Under the pieces are notes generated by a model, which saw only the letters and a program-made list of their open reading frames with translations, was not told the DNA's origin and did no database searches. 64,000 nt of DNA from Spirodela intermedia (Eukaryota; Streptophyta; Magnoliopsida; Alismatales; Araceae): the NCBI GenBank assembly GCA_902729315.2, contig LR746274.1, forward strand, positions 7,375,037 through 7,439,036, written 5' to 3'. The first letter of the stretch is position 1. Each line of letters begins with the position of its first letter. This document shows, piece by piece, positions 46,598-57,770 of this stretch. The translations under genes and the position numbers were made by a program.

Positions 46598-47171
46598 AAA
46601 TTGAAAGCAGGAAAACAGAGTTCCGGCGTCGTGACGGCGATGCGTCGGCGATGCACCGGAATCCTGAGCGTTCGGGAGGATCGTCGTGCAGTGTCCACGG
46701 CCTTGAAGGCTCTCCTTGGACAAAAACGACGTGGGCAATCTCTAGATAAAGCAGGAAAATAGAGTTCTGGCGTCGCGACGGCGACGCGTCGGCGATGCAC
46801 CGGAATCCTGAGCGTTCGGGAGGATCGTCGTGTAGTGTCCACGGCTCGAAGGCTCTCCTTGGACAAAGACGACGTGGGCAATCTCTAGATAAAGCAGGAA
46901 AACAGAGTTCCGGCGTCGCAACAGCGACGCGTCGGCGATGCACCGGAATCCTGAGCATTCGGGAGGGTCGTCGTGCAGTGTCCACGGCCTCAAAGGCTCT
47001 CCTTGGACAAAGACGACGTGGGCAATCTCTAGATAAAGTAGGAAAACAGAGTTCCGGCGTCGCGACGGCGACGCGTCGGCGATGCACCGGAATCCTGAGC
47101 GTTCGGGAGGGTCGTCGTGCAGTGTCCACGGCCTCGAAGGCTCTCCTTGGACAAAGACGACTTGGGCAATC
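46598..47171 (-). repeat. 144-bp tandem repeat, 4 units, inside solo LTR
   Basis: The joint TCTAGATAAAG recurs at 46741, 46884 and 47028, and TCTAGATC at 47172, giving a period of 143-144 bp. The other LTR copies have one unit. Because 144 is a multiple of 3, a repetitive 48-residue open frame arises on the minus strand; I see no reason to call it a gene. Confidence 0.9.
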
Positions 47172-47651
47172 TCTAGATCTTCTCGCGAAGTCTAGAGACC
47201 AATGAAGTGGGTCGTCGAATCGTCTCCGGCGGCTGTCACCCGGCGGAGCGGAAAAACGGCGACTTTGCGGCTCTCCGGCGGCTGTCACCCGACGGAGAGG
47301 GGCTGGATGGAGGTGAGGCGCATGTTAGGGAGCTTCATCCTCAGGTCTGCGCAGCAAGAGGAGGCTCTTCATCGCATCTGGTACGCTCTCAGGAGGTGGC
47401 GACTGGTCTCCTGGCGGATCGTCCTCTTCCCGACGACGGCTTGTTCGTCAATCAATCGGAGATGATTTACTCAATGGATTCACGATCCTTTTATTGCGAA
47501 TCGTTCAGCAATTTTAGTAGCAATGCTCCGCGAATCGCATTGATGAGATTTTCGCCGATGATCCAGCGATTCTCGTTGCTTAATCCTTCACCGACGATCT
47601 GCAGGAAAGTCACGATAATCAGATAAAAATATATGAATTTTGACTCTGGGA

Positions 47652-47662
47652 GGATTCGAACC
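47652..47662 (-). promoter_or_regulatory. tRNA-like B box in solo LTR
   Basis: Minus-strand GGTTCGAATCC matches the Pol III B-box consensus perfectly. It sits in a T-arm-like context (GCGGG, loop, CCTCC). No convincing A box or 5' tRNA half was found. It is degenerate in the older minus LTRs and absent from the plus LTRs. Confidence 0.35.
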
Positions 47663-47704
47663 CGCGCCAATCACCCCGCCTCTTCTGAGGAAGGTGTGGG
47701 TTTA

Positions 47705-47770
47705 GTCCCACATCGGTTGTACGCCGAGTTTTTAGGCGAATATATAGTAATGTTAGCTTTATGAGCAAAG
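47705..47770 (+). promoter_or_regulatory. snRNA/U6-like promoter layout: USE + TATA
   Basis: GTCCCACATCG (47705-47715) equals the plant snRNA upstream sequence element RTCCCACATCG. TATATA starts at 47741 after 25 nt, the spacing of Pol III U6-type genes. A G at 47770, 29 nt from the TATA start, begins GTCCCTTC. It lies on the strand opposite to LTR transcription, and TATATA is symmetric, so a conventional LTR promoter in the other direction is also possible. The layout is partly kept in other minus LTRs (20706-20747, about 49600, about 59640). Confidence 0.4.
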
Positions 47771-47961
47771 TCCCTTCTCTCGCATGTACGACCACTCCTT
47801 GCCCCACAGCCGGCTGGCCACCGTTGACGTGGAAGGGGAGTGGCTACACGTGCTTATCGGTCCTCAAGCCAAGCCGCTCGAGTCCCTGCTCGCGGCTTAC
47901 TCCCCGACTGTGCTTCCGACCCGCTTGCGGGCACGGCTGGCCGGCGGGTCCCCCAATTTTT
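47770..47961 (+). ncRNA. Hypothetical Pol III transcript antisense to LTR
   Basis: If the USE/TATA pair is used, transcription would begin at about 47770 and could stop at the T5 run 47957-47961, giving about 190 nt. The segment is GC-rich, with complementary words such as AGCCGGCTGGCC and GGCTGGCCGGC that could pair. It does not match U6 beyond the first bases. This is an inference with no direct evidence of transcription. Confidence 0.2.
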
Positions 47962-48177
47962 GCAATATTTTATTTTTATTTCTTGTTCTTCATTTATCTC
48001 AAAAGTAAGACTGTAAAAATCGTATAAAATCACATAATTACCCAAAAATTCACGTTAATCAATTGAAAACAAAAAATCATTCTTTAACACAAATATAAGT
48101 CTATTTATCATGAGTTAAGGCTAAAACTATATTATTTACTAATTATTAACTCATGATAATGAAGACTTATCAACAAG

Positions 48178-48602
48178 GTAAAACTATTTCAACCCATAAA
48201 ATTAGTCGCATTCTCGAGAACCATTAAAAATCTGGAATAGCCCCAAAAGATGGTTCTCAATGCTGACAGTAATGACAATGGAAAATTCAGATGATAATAG
48301 CCCTACAGCATAAATTTTGTTATAAGTTGAATAAAATACAAACACATATTCTTAATTGCCCTACAGCATAAATTAATAATGAATACTTCACCCCCCAACT
48401 TAAAGGAGGCTTGACTGTTTCCTAATATTTATAAACTAGGAGAACCACTTATTAATGTTACAGTTGCTTTGTTTGATCATGTTGGTGTTTTGATCAAAAG
48501 CCTAATCAATTAAGGACTACCAGCTTCCATAGGAGTGGCGCATCTTCACTATTTTGGAGTAGATAGAGCCACAAAATTATTATTTTTTTGTTCCACTGAT
48601 CG
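48178..48602 (+). other. Insertion, right part, with coding-like fragment
   Basis: This is the continuation of the 0.73-kb insertion after the solo LTR. GTAAAAC at its start could be a splice donor for the exon-like part. A retrotransposon-like piece (TTCACCCCCCAACTTAAA, complement of a polypurine motif) lies near 48388. 48421-48597 reads as 59 codons with a single TAA: NIYKLGEPLINVTVALF, DHVGVLIKSLIN, stop, GLPASIGVAHLHYFGVDRAT. I do not recognise the protein. It is also present at 58452-58628. Confidence 0.5.
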
Positions 48603-50069
48603 ATAATAGCCGGTAATTATTCAGAATTTTTCTCAAAGAATATTATTTTCTATGAATTTTATACTAATAAATAAAAAGAAAATATATTTAAAATTCATGA
48701 AAAAGGAAATAAGGGTGCAGACATCTGGATAATGTCAATGCCCAGCGACTGCGAATCAGGCAAAAATAGAGTTCCGCCTAGTGATTCTTACATAAGCGAT
48801 TACAAACAATTTAATTGATCAAATTTAGATCTATAAAAGCCGAAAGAATCATAAGTGAATGAAATATGTTTTGATAAATTAAAATCACATAAATTATCAC
48901 TAAATGAAGCGTAAAGTAAGTTCAAAGTAAGAAAATAGAGTTCTAGTGTCGCAGTGGTGATGCGTCAGCGATGCACTAGAATCTTGAGCGTTCGGGAGGA
49001 TCGTCATGTAGTGTCCATGGCCTCGAAGGCTCTCCTTTGACAAAGACGACGTGGGCAATCTCTAGATCTCCTTGCAAAGTCTAGAGATCAATGAAATGGG
49101 TTGTCGAATCGTCTTTGGCAGCTATCACTTGATAGAATGAAAAAATGGCAACTTTGCGGCTCTTTGGTGACTGTCACTCGATGGAGAGGAGCTAGATGGA
49201 GGCGGGGCACATGTCAGGGAGCTTCATCCTCAAGTCTGTGTAGTAAGAGGAGGCTCTTTGTCGCATCTGGTACGCTCTCAAGAGGTGGCGACTTGTCTCT
49301 CGACGGATTGTCCTCTTCTCGATGATGGCTTGTTTGTTGATCAATCGGAGATGCTTTACTTGATGAATTTGTGATCCTTTTATCACGAATCGTTCAACAA
49401 TTTTAGTAACAATGCTCCGTGAATCATGTTGATGAGATTTTTGCCAATGATCTAGTAATTATGGTTGCTTAATCCTTCACTGGCGATCTTTAAGAAAGTC
49501 ACAATAATTAGAAAAAAAAATATGAGTTTTGGCTCTAGGATGATTCAAACCCGCACCAGTTGCCTAACCTTTATAAGGAAGGTGTGACGTGGGTTTAGCC
49601 CCACATTAGTTGTGCACCAATTTTTGGGGGGAATATATAGTAATGTTACATTTCTAAGCAAGTCTCTTCTCTCACGTGTACGACCACTCCTTGCTTTATA
49701 GCTAGCTAGCTACTAGTGACGTTGAAGGGGAATGGCGCACACGTGCCTCTATCGGTCCAAGTCGCTCGAGCCCCTACTTGCGGCTACTCCTCGACTATGC
49801 TTCTGACCCGCTTGCAAGCCCGACTAGCTGGCGGGTCCCCCCATTTTGTAATATTTTTATTTTTATTTCCTTTTCTTCATTTATCTCAAAAGTAAGATTG
49901 TAAAAATCATATAAATTTGTATAAAATCATATAATTACCCAAAAATTCACATTAATAAGTTGAAAACTATTTTTCACGCTTTAACACAAATATAAGTCTA
50001 TTTATCATGAGTTAAGGCTAAAACTATATTATTTACTAATTACTAACTCATGATAATGAAGACTTATCA

Positions 50070-50309
50070 CAAATTTCATTACTAAGGGACTAACAATGAT
50101 TTAAGTTTGGGGTTGTGATTCAAGTTAATTCATGATAAATAGACTAATATTTGTGTTAAAGTGTGAAAAGTTGTTTTCAGTTGATTAATGTGAATTTTTG
50201 GGTAATTATGTAATTTTATATGAATTTATATAATTTTTATAGTTTTACTTTTGAGATAAATGAGGAAAAAGAAATAAAAGTAAAAATATAACAAAATGGG
50301 GGTACCCAC
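50070..50309 (+). repeat. Polypurine tract and partial LTR between opposed LTRs (unit 2)
   Basis: As 21176-21417: ATTACTAAGGGACTAACAAT, polypurine-type tract at 50098-50119 (AAGTTTGGGGTTGTG, the best-kept copy), then about 190 bp of LTR start. Confidence 0.6.
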
Positions 50310-51867
50310 TAATAAGTCCTCATTATCATGAGTTAATAAGTAGTAAATAATATAGTTTTGGCCTTAACTCATGATAAATAGACTTATATTTGTGTTAAAG
50401 TGTGAAAAGTTGTTTTCAATTGATTAATGTGAATTTTTAGGTAATTATGTGATTTTATACAAACTTATATGATTTTCATAGTCTTACTTTTGAGATAAAT
50501 GAAGAAAACGAAATAAAAAAAAAAAAAGACAAAATGGAGGGGACCTGCCAACCAGTCGGGCCCGCAAGCAGATCAGAAGCACAATCAGGGAGTAGCCGTG
50601 AGTAGGGGCTTAAGCAGCTTGGATCGATAGAGGCACATGTGCGCCACTCTCCATCACTGGTGGCCAGCCGGCTGTTGGGCAAAGAGTGGTTGTACACACG
50701 ACAGAAGGGATTTACTTTGAAATATAACATTACTATATATTCGCCTGATAATTTGGCACACAAGTGATGTGGGACTAAACCTGCATCACCTTCTACAGAA
50801 AGGGCAGGCAACTAGCCATCGGTGAAGGATTAAGCAACCAGAATCACTTGATCATCGGCGAAAATTTTGTCAACACAATTCGTGGAGCATTGTTACTAAA
50901 ATTGTTGAACGATTTGCGAAAAAAGGATCGTGAATCCATCGAGTAAAGCATCTCCGATTGATCGACGAACAAGCCGTCGTCGGGAAGAGGATGATCCATC
51001 AGGAGATGAGTCGCCACCTTCTGAGAGCGTATCAGATGCGATGAAGAGCCTCCTCTTGCTATGTGGACCTGAGGATGAAGCTCTCTGACACGTGCCCCAC
51101 TTCCATCCAACTCCTCTCCATCGGGTGACAGCCGCCAGAGAGCCACAAAGTCGTCGTTTTTCCGCTCTACCAGGTGATAGCCATTGGAGATGATTTGATG
51201 ACTAATTTCATTAATCTCTAGACTTCGCAAGGAGATCTAGAGATTGCCCACATCATCCTTATCCAAGGAGAGCCTCTAAGGCCGTGGACTCTGCACGACT
51301 ATCCTCCCAAACGCTCAAAATTCCAGTGCATCGCCGACGCATCGCCACCGCGACATCGGAACTCTATTTTCCTACTTTCAACTTAATTTCTGTTTCATTT
51401 AGTGATAATTTGTTGATTTTAAATTTACCAAGATATACTTCATTTCATTACGATTCTTTTGGCTTTTATAGATCTTAATTTGATCAATTAAATTGTTTGT
51501 AATCGCTTACATAAGAATCACCGAGCGGAACTCTATTTTCACCAAATTTGCCTTCACCAGGCACTGACGTCATCTTGATGTCTGCAGCTTTATTTCCCTT
51601 TTTTGTGAATTTTAAATATATTTTTTTCATTTGCTAGTATAAAATTCATAGAAAATAGTATTCTTTGAGCAAAATTTTAAATAATTACCATATATTATAT
51701 TACATCCTTGTAATTGACTTGGAAAATTATCACTATTTTGAAAGTTTTATTGAATTATAATTGATATATTTGTTTAGAAATACTTCTAAATATCTAAAAA
51801 TTTCTATTTTCTAGTTTTATAAATTTTAAATTTGTGTGATTTACTATACAATGACTAAGTCACGTCA
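50310..51867 (+). repeat. LTR of plus-strand gag-only element (C2)
   Basis: Starts TAATAAGTCCTCATTATC (TGATAAG in the intact LTR) and ends AAGTCACGTCA at 51867. As in C1, the primer site is missing directly after it. Confidence 0.83.
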
Positions 51868-53589
51868 ATGTATTACATAATATTTAGTTTTTTTCTATTT
51901 TTCCTTAGAGTACATAAAAATATTAACTCTTGTTTTATTTTCTTTTTTTATAATTTTTTTGTTTTAAAAGAATGAAGAGTAGCAAGGCAAAGACTGGAGC
52001 ATACTGAAGGAGGGTAACAATTATTAATTTTTTTCTGTAATTTATTGATATTTATGTATTGTAGAAGATCCTTGCATCTAAGGTTAGAAAATCATTTCAC
52101 TATTTCGTTCAAAACTAAAAATCTGAAAGAAAAATTAATTTTGATAGATCCTGAAAGAAGTACAAGTCAAACTAATAATAATCCCATGGCCATAAAAAAT
52201 TATAACATCCCTGATTCATATCAATGAGCATCCAATATTAAAGTCTCATTAGCAACCATTGTTAAATTCAAAACAAATTCAAAAAGTTTCTGAATGCTCT
52301 CTAATTTTTATGGATTACCTTTAGAAAAACCCCATCAACATTTTAAAAAAAATTACATAGTCTGTGATTTAGTTAATCTCTTTCAAGTTACACCAAAAGT
52401 TATTAAGATAAAATTATTTCCTCATAGCTTAAAGAACAATACTAGTTATTGGTTATCCACATTAGATAGAGAATTAACTAGTTAGAAAGATAGAACAAAC
52501 CTTTTCTTTGAAAATTTTCTTCCTTAGAAAAAACTCAAAATATGAGAAAACATATATAAAGTTTTGCTCAAAAGTCAAAAAAGCTTTACATCTAATATGA
52601 AAAAAATTTATAAATTTACTCATAAACTATTCTCATCATGCTATACCAAAGTGGCACATGAATAGAATTTTTTATGATAAATTATTAGAACAACATAGAA
52701 ATATGGTTGACTCTATATGTGGAAGAGCTTTTTTGGAGAAAACCCTTTATGAGATTTATAGAATTTATGAGAATTTAAGTAAAAATTCTAGAAATCAAGC
52801 CTTTTCTGAGTTATATGATGGGATAAGGAAAGAAGAATTTATGAATTACATCATGATGATGATACTAATTTAAAAAATGAGGTTAATCAGGTTAATTATA
52901 GATTAGAAAAACTTGATTTACTTATTCACAATATTAAAAAGCCTCATAACCTTCAATTTAATGCATATAGTACATGTCCTATGTATAATGAAAATGACCA
53001 TTTCGAATTTCAATGTTATAATTTTGATCACTCATTTCAGCCTAGGTAAGAGCAAGTGCAAGTACCCCATGATTTTAGTAAAAATAGAGAATATTTTTAA
53101 CTCTTATAATCTTAATTGAAGGAATATTTTTTTGTAGAGAGATCTAAATAATATTCAAAATTCAGAAGCACTTAGACTCAATATAAATTCTGAATTTTGT
53201 CCAAAACAAGAACATAGATTTCAGAAAAATCAATCTTCCAAAATCCAACTTGATTTTACAAATATGATGTAGCAAATGAGCCAAATGATTCAGCAAACAA
53301 TGAAACAAATGATGTTGCAGCAAAAACAATTTATAGAGGCTTTTAAGAATAAGAGAGAAGAGGGACAATCACCTAGTCGACTCACAAAAAATTTAGGAAA
53401 CTATCTAATAGTAAGATTTCAATAAGGAGAGTCTAGCTAAATTTTTTTTAAAAAACTCACAAAATAAAAATATTAGGATAATAAATATAATAAGTGAGAA
53501 TATTTTACCTGATCTATATTCTTAATTATTAGAAGAAATAGATGAGCCATTAGAAGTAAATGAGAATATTAAGACTGAAAATATAGTAG
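51868..53589 (+). pseudogene. Leader, gag and start of linker, C2, cut at unit 3 joint
   Basis: Gag pieces at 52045-52227, 52294-52485 and 52658-52873 match C1 (LSNFYGLPLEKPHQHFKK, KIKLFPHSLKNNTSYWLSTL, NMVDSICGRAFLEKTLYEIY). The Met/Gln segment near 53260-53340 has one CAG changed to TAG. The sequence stops at about 53589, where unit 3 LTR sequence is attached. Confidence 0.8.
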
Positions 53590-55039
53590 CAAGAGGAGGA
53601 GCTGTGGAGCAGAAAAAATTGTGACTTTGCGGCTCTCCGACAGTTGTCACCCGACGGAGAGGAGCTGAATGGAGGTGGGGCGTGTATCAGGGAGCTTCAT
53701 CCTCAGGTTTGTGCAGCAAGAGGAGGCTCTTCATTGCATCTGGTATGTTCTTAGGAGGTGGTGACTCATCTCCAAGCAGATTGTCCTCTTCTTGATGACA
53801 GCTTGTTCATCAATCAATCAGAGATGATTTACTCGATGGATTTGCAATCCTTTTATCGTAAATCCTTCAGCAATTTTAGTAACAATACTTCACGAATCAC
53901 ATTGACAAGACTTTTGCCGATGATCTAGTGATTCTTGTTGCTTAATCCTTCATCGGTGATCTGCAGGAAAGTTGCGATAATCAGATCGCTGGGGAAGGAT
54001 TAAGCAATGAGAATTGCAGGATCATCGGCAAAAATTTCATCAACAAGATTCGTGGAGCATTGCTACTAAAATTACTGAACGATTCGTAGTAAAAGGATTG
54101 CGTATCTATCAAGTAAATCATCTCCAATTGATCGACGAACAAGCTGTCATCAAGAAGAGGACGATTCATTAGGAGATGAGTCGCCACCTCTTGAGAGCAT
54201 ACTGGATGCGATGAAGAGCCTCCTCTTGCTATGCAGACCTAAAGATGAAGCTCCCTAACATGCGCTTTACCTCCATCCAGCTCTTCTCTGTCAGGTGACA
54301 GCCGCTGGAGAGCCGCAAAGTCGGCATTTTTCCACTCCGCTAGGTGACAGCCGCTGAAGATGACTCAATGACTCATTTCATTAATCTCTAGACTTCGCGA
54401 AAAGATCTAGAGATTGCCCACGTCATCTTTGTCCAAGGAGAGCCTTCGAGGCTGTGGACACTACACGATGATCCTCCCAAATGCTTAGGATTCTAGTGCA
54501 TCGTTGACACATTGCCGTCAAGACGCCGCAACTCTATTTTCTTGTTTTCAACTTACTTTACACTTCATTTAGTGATAATTTTTGTGATTTTAATTTACCA
54601 AAATATACTTTGTTCTATTACAATTCTTCCGGCTTTTATAGATCTTAATTTGATTAATTAAATCATCTATAATCGCTTACGTAATAATCGCTAAGCAGAA
54701 CTCTATTTCCACCCGATTCATGTTCGCTGGGTGCTGACATCATCCTGACGTCCGCATCCATATTTTCCTTTTTTATGAATTTTAAATATATTTCCTTTTC
54801 ATTTCTTAGTATAAAATTCAAAGAAACTTGTATTCATTGAGAAAATTCTGAATAATTACCAGATATTATATTACATCCTTGTGATCAACCTAGAAAATTA
54901 CCGCTATTTTTGGAAGTTTTATTACATTATAATTGGTATATTTATTTAGAAATACTTCTAAATATCCAAAAAATTATATTTTTTAGTTTTATAAATTTTA
55001 GATTTGTGTGATTTAATATACAACGACTAAGTCATGTCA
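53590..55039. repeat. LTR-end palindrome with truncated left arm (unit 3)
   Basis: The left arm, about 53600-53951, lost its outer ~700 bp in the unit-joining deletion. The right arm 53994-55039 is complete and ends AAGTCATGTCA. Confidence 0.82.
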
Positions 55040-56484
55040 GGTCACTAGAATTTCAAATTTTGGGCTATTTTTGTCTACTATTTTTGATAGCTTGTTGTTC
55101 CTAATAGAAGACCTGAAAATAGATGTTGTAGTTTTTCTAAGTTTTATTTTATTTTAGTTGTAGTTCTAAGTCGAATAAAATCCAAACACATGTTCTTAAT
55201 CGTCCTACAGTATAAATTAATAATTAATACTTCACCCCCTAACTTAAAAATGATATTGTCCTTAATGACACAGAAAAATCGAAATAAAATACGCAAAAAA
55301 TATAATTTTCAAGTGAAGTATGCATATGTGCAAAGTTAAGTATTAAATGTATTGTAATAAATAATAAAGCTCAGAAATACATCACCTCAAACTTATTTTT
55401 AATTTTCCACTTCATCTTACACTCCTCGTGCACTTTTTCGAAAAAACAAATACAAAAACAAGTACTACAAAATTCTATGAAAAATAGAGCTCAAAAGAAA
55501 TCAAATAGAATGAAATAAAAACAATGGGTTGCCTCCCATGCAATGCTGAATTTAATGTCTTCAGGTAGACAGCTCTTAGATCATATAAGATGATCTATGG
55601 CCATCAAAATATATTTGTATCCCAAGGTAAGTTTCATGATATTCTTTTTTAGATTTTGCATAAATTCATATACTTCATATATATACCTTGACATACTTTC
55701 AGCCAAAACAAAATGAAAATTAACAAAATTTTCCCAAAAATAATATTTCCATTTTGAAATTAATCTTTCCTCATTTCTATCTTATTTTGTAAGGCGTTCA
55801 TTCATTAATAAATACTTTCTATTAATAGACCATAAAATGTGATTAGGCCATATAATTTTTAAATTAGCTCTTACCTAATCTAGAATTTTTTCATCTAAAT
55901 TGATATCTCTAATTCTTTCACTCACCCATTTTTTAATGTGTTCTTTTATCTACATAATCTTCCTCTACTCCATTTTATCTTCCATACATAATTGTTCAAT
56001 TTGTGAGGAGTGAAATATTTCAAGCTAAGAAATAATTCTAATGGGTTGTAGGTTTTGAAGAATGGAAGGATTGTCTTCTTTAATCTCAGATGTAATAAAT
56101 TCAGTAAAGTTCAAATTTTCTCCTCTAAAATTATCTCTATATTCATATTGATTATTTTCATTTCTCCTCCAAAATTGTCTTCTTTAATCTAGCTTTTCAT
56201 TTCTCAAGTCATCAAATTCTTCATCTTCTCAAGAGCTATCTTTTGATTTCGGTATATAATATACATCATCATCCTCACTATCAACATCCATGGCTGCAAA
56301 ATTATGATTAGATTTATTAATTTTGTCTCCTACATCTCTCAAATAAACTGATTTTTCCTCACCTGAAATATGTTTTTCTTTATTTTTGTCCTTAATCCCT
56401 TCTACTAAAATTTGGATGATTTTTCCATGATCAGCTGTTGTTTCTTCATCACTATCAACTAATTTGAATATTATTTGGGTTTCT
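55040..56484 (-). pseudogene. 3' non-coding region, ORF-X copy and acidic linker (B3)
   Basis: 55040-55581 is the retroelement 3' region (minus-strand CATTAAGGACAATATC near 55255), 55582-56124 the unidentified ORF-X segment, and 56125-56484 the acidic linker. Near-identical to B2. Confidence 0.5.
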
Positions 56485-57566
56485 CTACGAAAATTTATTC
56501 CACCAATTAGGATTATAATAGTTAGAAAAATATTTCCTAGTTTTTACTAAAATCGTGGGGTACTTGCACTTGTTCTTGCCTATAATGATATTGAAATTCG
56601 AAATGATCATTTTCACCATACATAGGACATGTACTATTTGAATTAAATTGAGGGTTAAGAGGCTTTCTAATATTTTCAATAAGTAAGTAAAGTTTTTCTA
56701 ATCTTTGATTAATCTAATTAACCTCATTTCTAAATTTAGAATCATTATCATGATGTAATTCATGAATTCCTCTCTTCTTATCCCTATCATGTAATTCAAA
56801 AGAGGCTTGATCTCTAGAATTTTCACTTAAATTTTCATAAAGACTATAAATCTCATCAGGAGTTTTTTCCATAAAAGCTCCTCCACATATAGAATCAACC
56901 ATATTTCTATGTTATTCTAATAATCCATCATAAAAGATTCTATTGAGTTGTCACTTGGGTATAGCATGATGATGACACTTTCTAAATAAATCTTTGAATA
57001 TTTCCCATGTTTCATGTAAAGTTTCTCCTAGTCTTTGAAAAAAACTTCATATATATTTTCTCATATTTTTGAGTTTTACTTAAGGGATAAATTTTTTGAA
57101 GAAAAGCTTATTCTATGTCTTTCTAGCTAGTTAATTCTCTATCTAATGTGGATAGCCAATAACTAGCTTTGTCTCTTAGTGTATGAGGAAATAATTTCAT
57201 CTTAATAATTTTTGATGTGACTTGAGGAAGATTAACTAACTCACAGACCATATGAAATTTTTCTAAGTGCTGATGAGGTTCCTCTAAAGGCAATCCATGA
57301 AAATTAGGGAGCATTTGAAAAATTCTTAGATTTATTTCGAATTTAATAGTAGGTACTAATAGGACTCTAATATTGGATGCTCTTTGAAATGAATTAGGGA
57401 TATAATAATCTTTCATGGCCATAGGATTGTTCTCAATTTGACTTGTACTTCCTTCAAGATCCATCAAAATTAATTTTTCTTTTAGATTTTTAGTTTTGAA
57501 TGAAATCAAGAAAGGATTTTCTAGCATTAGATGTAAGGATCTTCTACCATGCATACAAAAAATCAA
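56485..57566 (-). pseudogene. Gag of minus-strand gypsy element, B3
   Basis: The open part 57123-57566 (147 codons) holds LPNFHGLPLEEPHQHLEKF and LFPHTLRDKASYWLSTLDRE. Further parts are at 56714-56902 and 56485-56679. Stops between them are shared with B2. Confidence 0.82.
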
Positions 57567-57747
57567 TAAAGTTGAGGAAAAAGTTTAGTAATTGTTACCC
57601 TCCTTCAATATGCTGTAGTCCTTATCTTGTTTCTCTTTGTTCCCTTTTTTTTAAAAAAAAATCAGCAAAAAGAAAATAAAATAAGAGTTAAATTCTTTTG
57701 TGTACTCTAAGAGAAAAATAGAAATATAGTAAATATTATACAATACA

Positions 57748-57765
57748 TCCCTAACAACAATGCCA
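57748..57765 (-). other. Primer binding site, tRNA-Asp type (B3)
   Basis: Minus-strand TGGCATTGTTGTTAGGGA, more decayed than in B1 and B2. It abuts the LTR end at 57771. Confidence 0.6.
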
Positions 57766-57770
57766 AAATT

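Larger units (their letters stand above)
46108..48172 (-). mobile_element. Solo LTR with 5-bp target duplication
   Basis: On the minus strand the LTR runs TGATAAGTCTTCATTATC ... GACTAAGTCACGTCA, 2065 bp, the family's TG...CA ends. It is flanked by ACAAG (46103-46107) and ACAAG (48173-48177), and the empty site with a single ACAAG is preserved at 58204-58208 in unit 3. It is GC-richer and keeps far more CpG than every other LTR here, so it is the youngest insertion. It carries a fourfold 144-bp internal repeat and the best-preserved USE/TATA block. Confidence 0.93.
45656..50069 (-). repeat. 5' LTR of B2, split by later insertions
   Basis: LTR pieces 45656-45800 and about 48603-50069 flank a 0.73-kb insertion (45801-46107 plus 48178-48602) that itself contains the solo LTR. 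The LTR start is at 50069 (complement of GACTTATCA). It contains a degenerate tRNA-like and USE/TATA block near 49520-49690. Confidence 0.8.
26049..53589. repeat. 26-kb tandem segmental repeat, unit 2
   Basis: This is the second copy of the unit. It is longer than unit 1 because its minus-strand LTR took up a 0.73-kb insertion (from 45801) and then a 2.07-kb solo LTR (46108-48172). Its 3' end is cut at about 53589, where block C is joined directly to the middle of a block-B LTR belonging to unit 3. Confidence 0.92.

Noticed and set aside
46596-47288. 230-codon repetitive minus-strand frame in the solo LTR
   Set aside because: Explained by a 144-bp (3n) tandem repeat of LTR DNA; single-unit LTRs show no conserved frame.
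47770-47870. A true U6 snRNA gene downstream of the USE/TATA pair
   Set aside because: Only the first few bases (GTCCCTTC) agree; the rest does not follow the U6 sequence, so only the promoter layout is reported.
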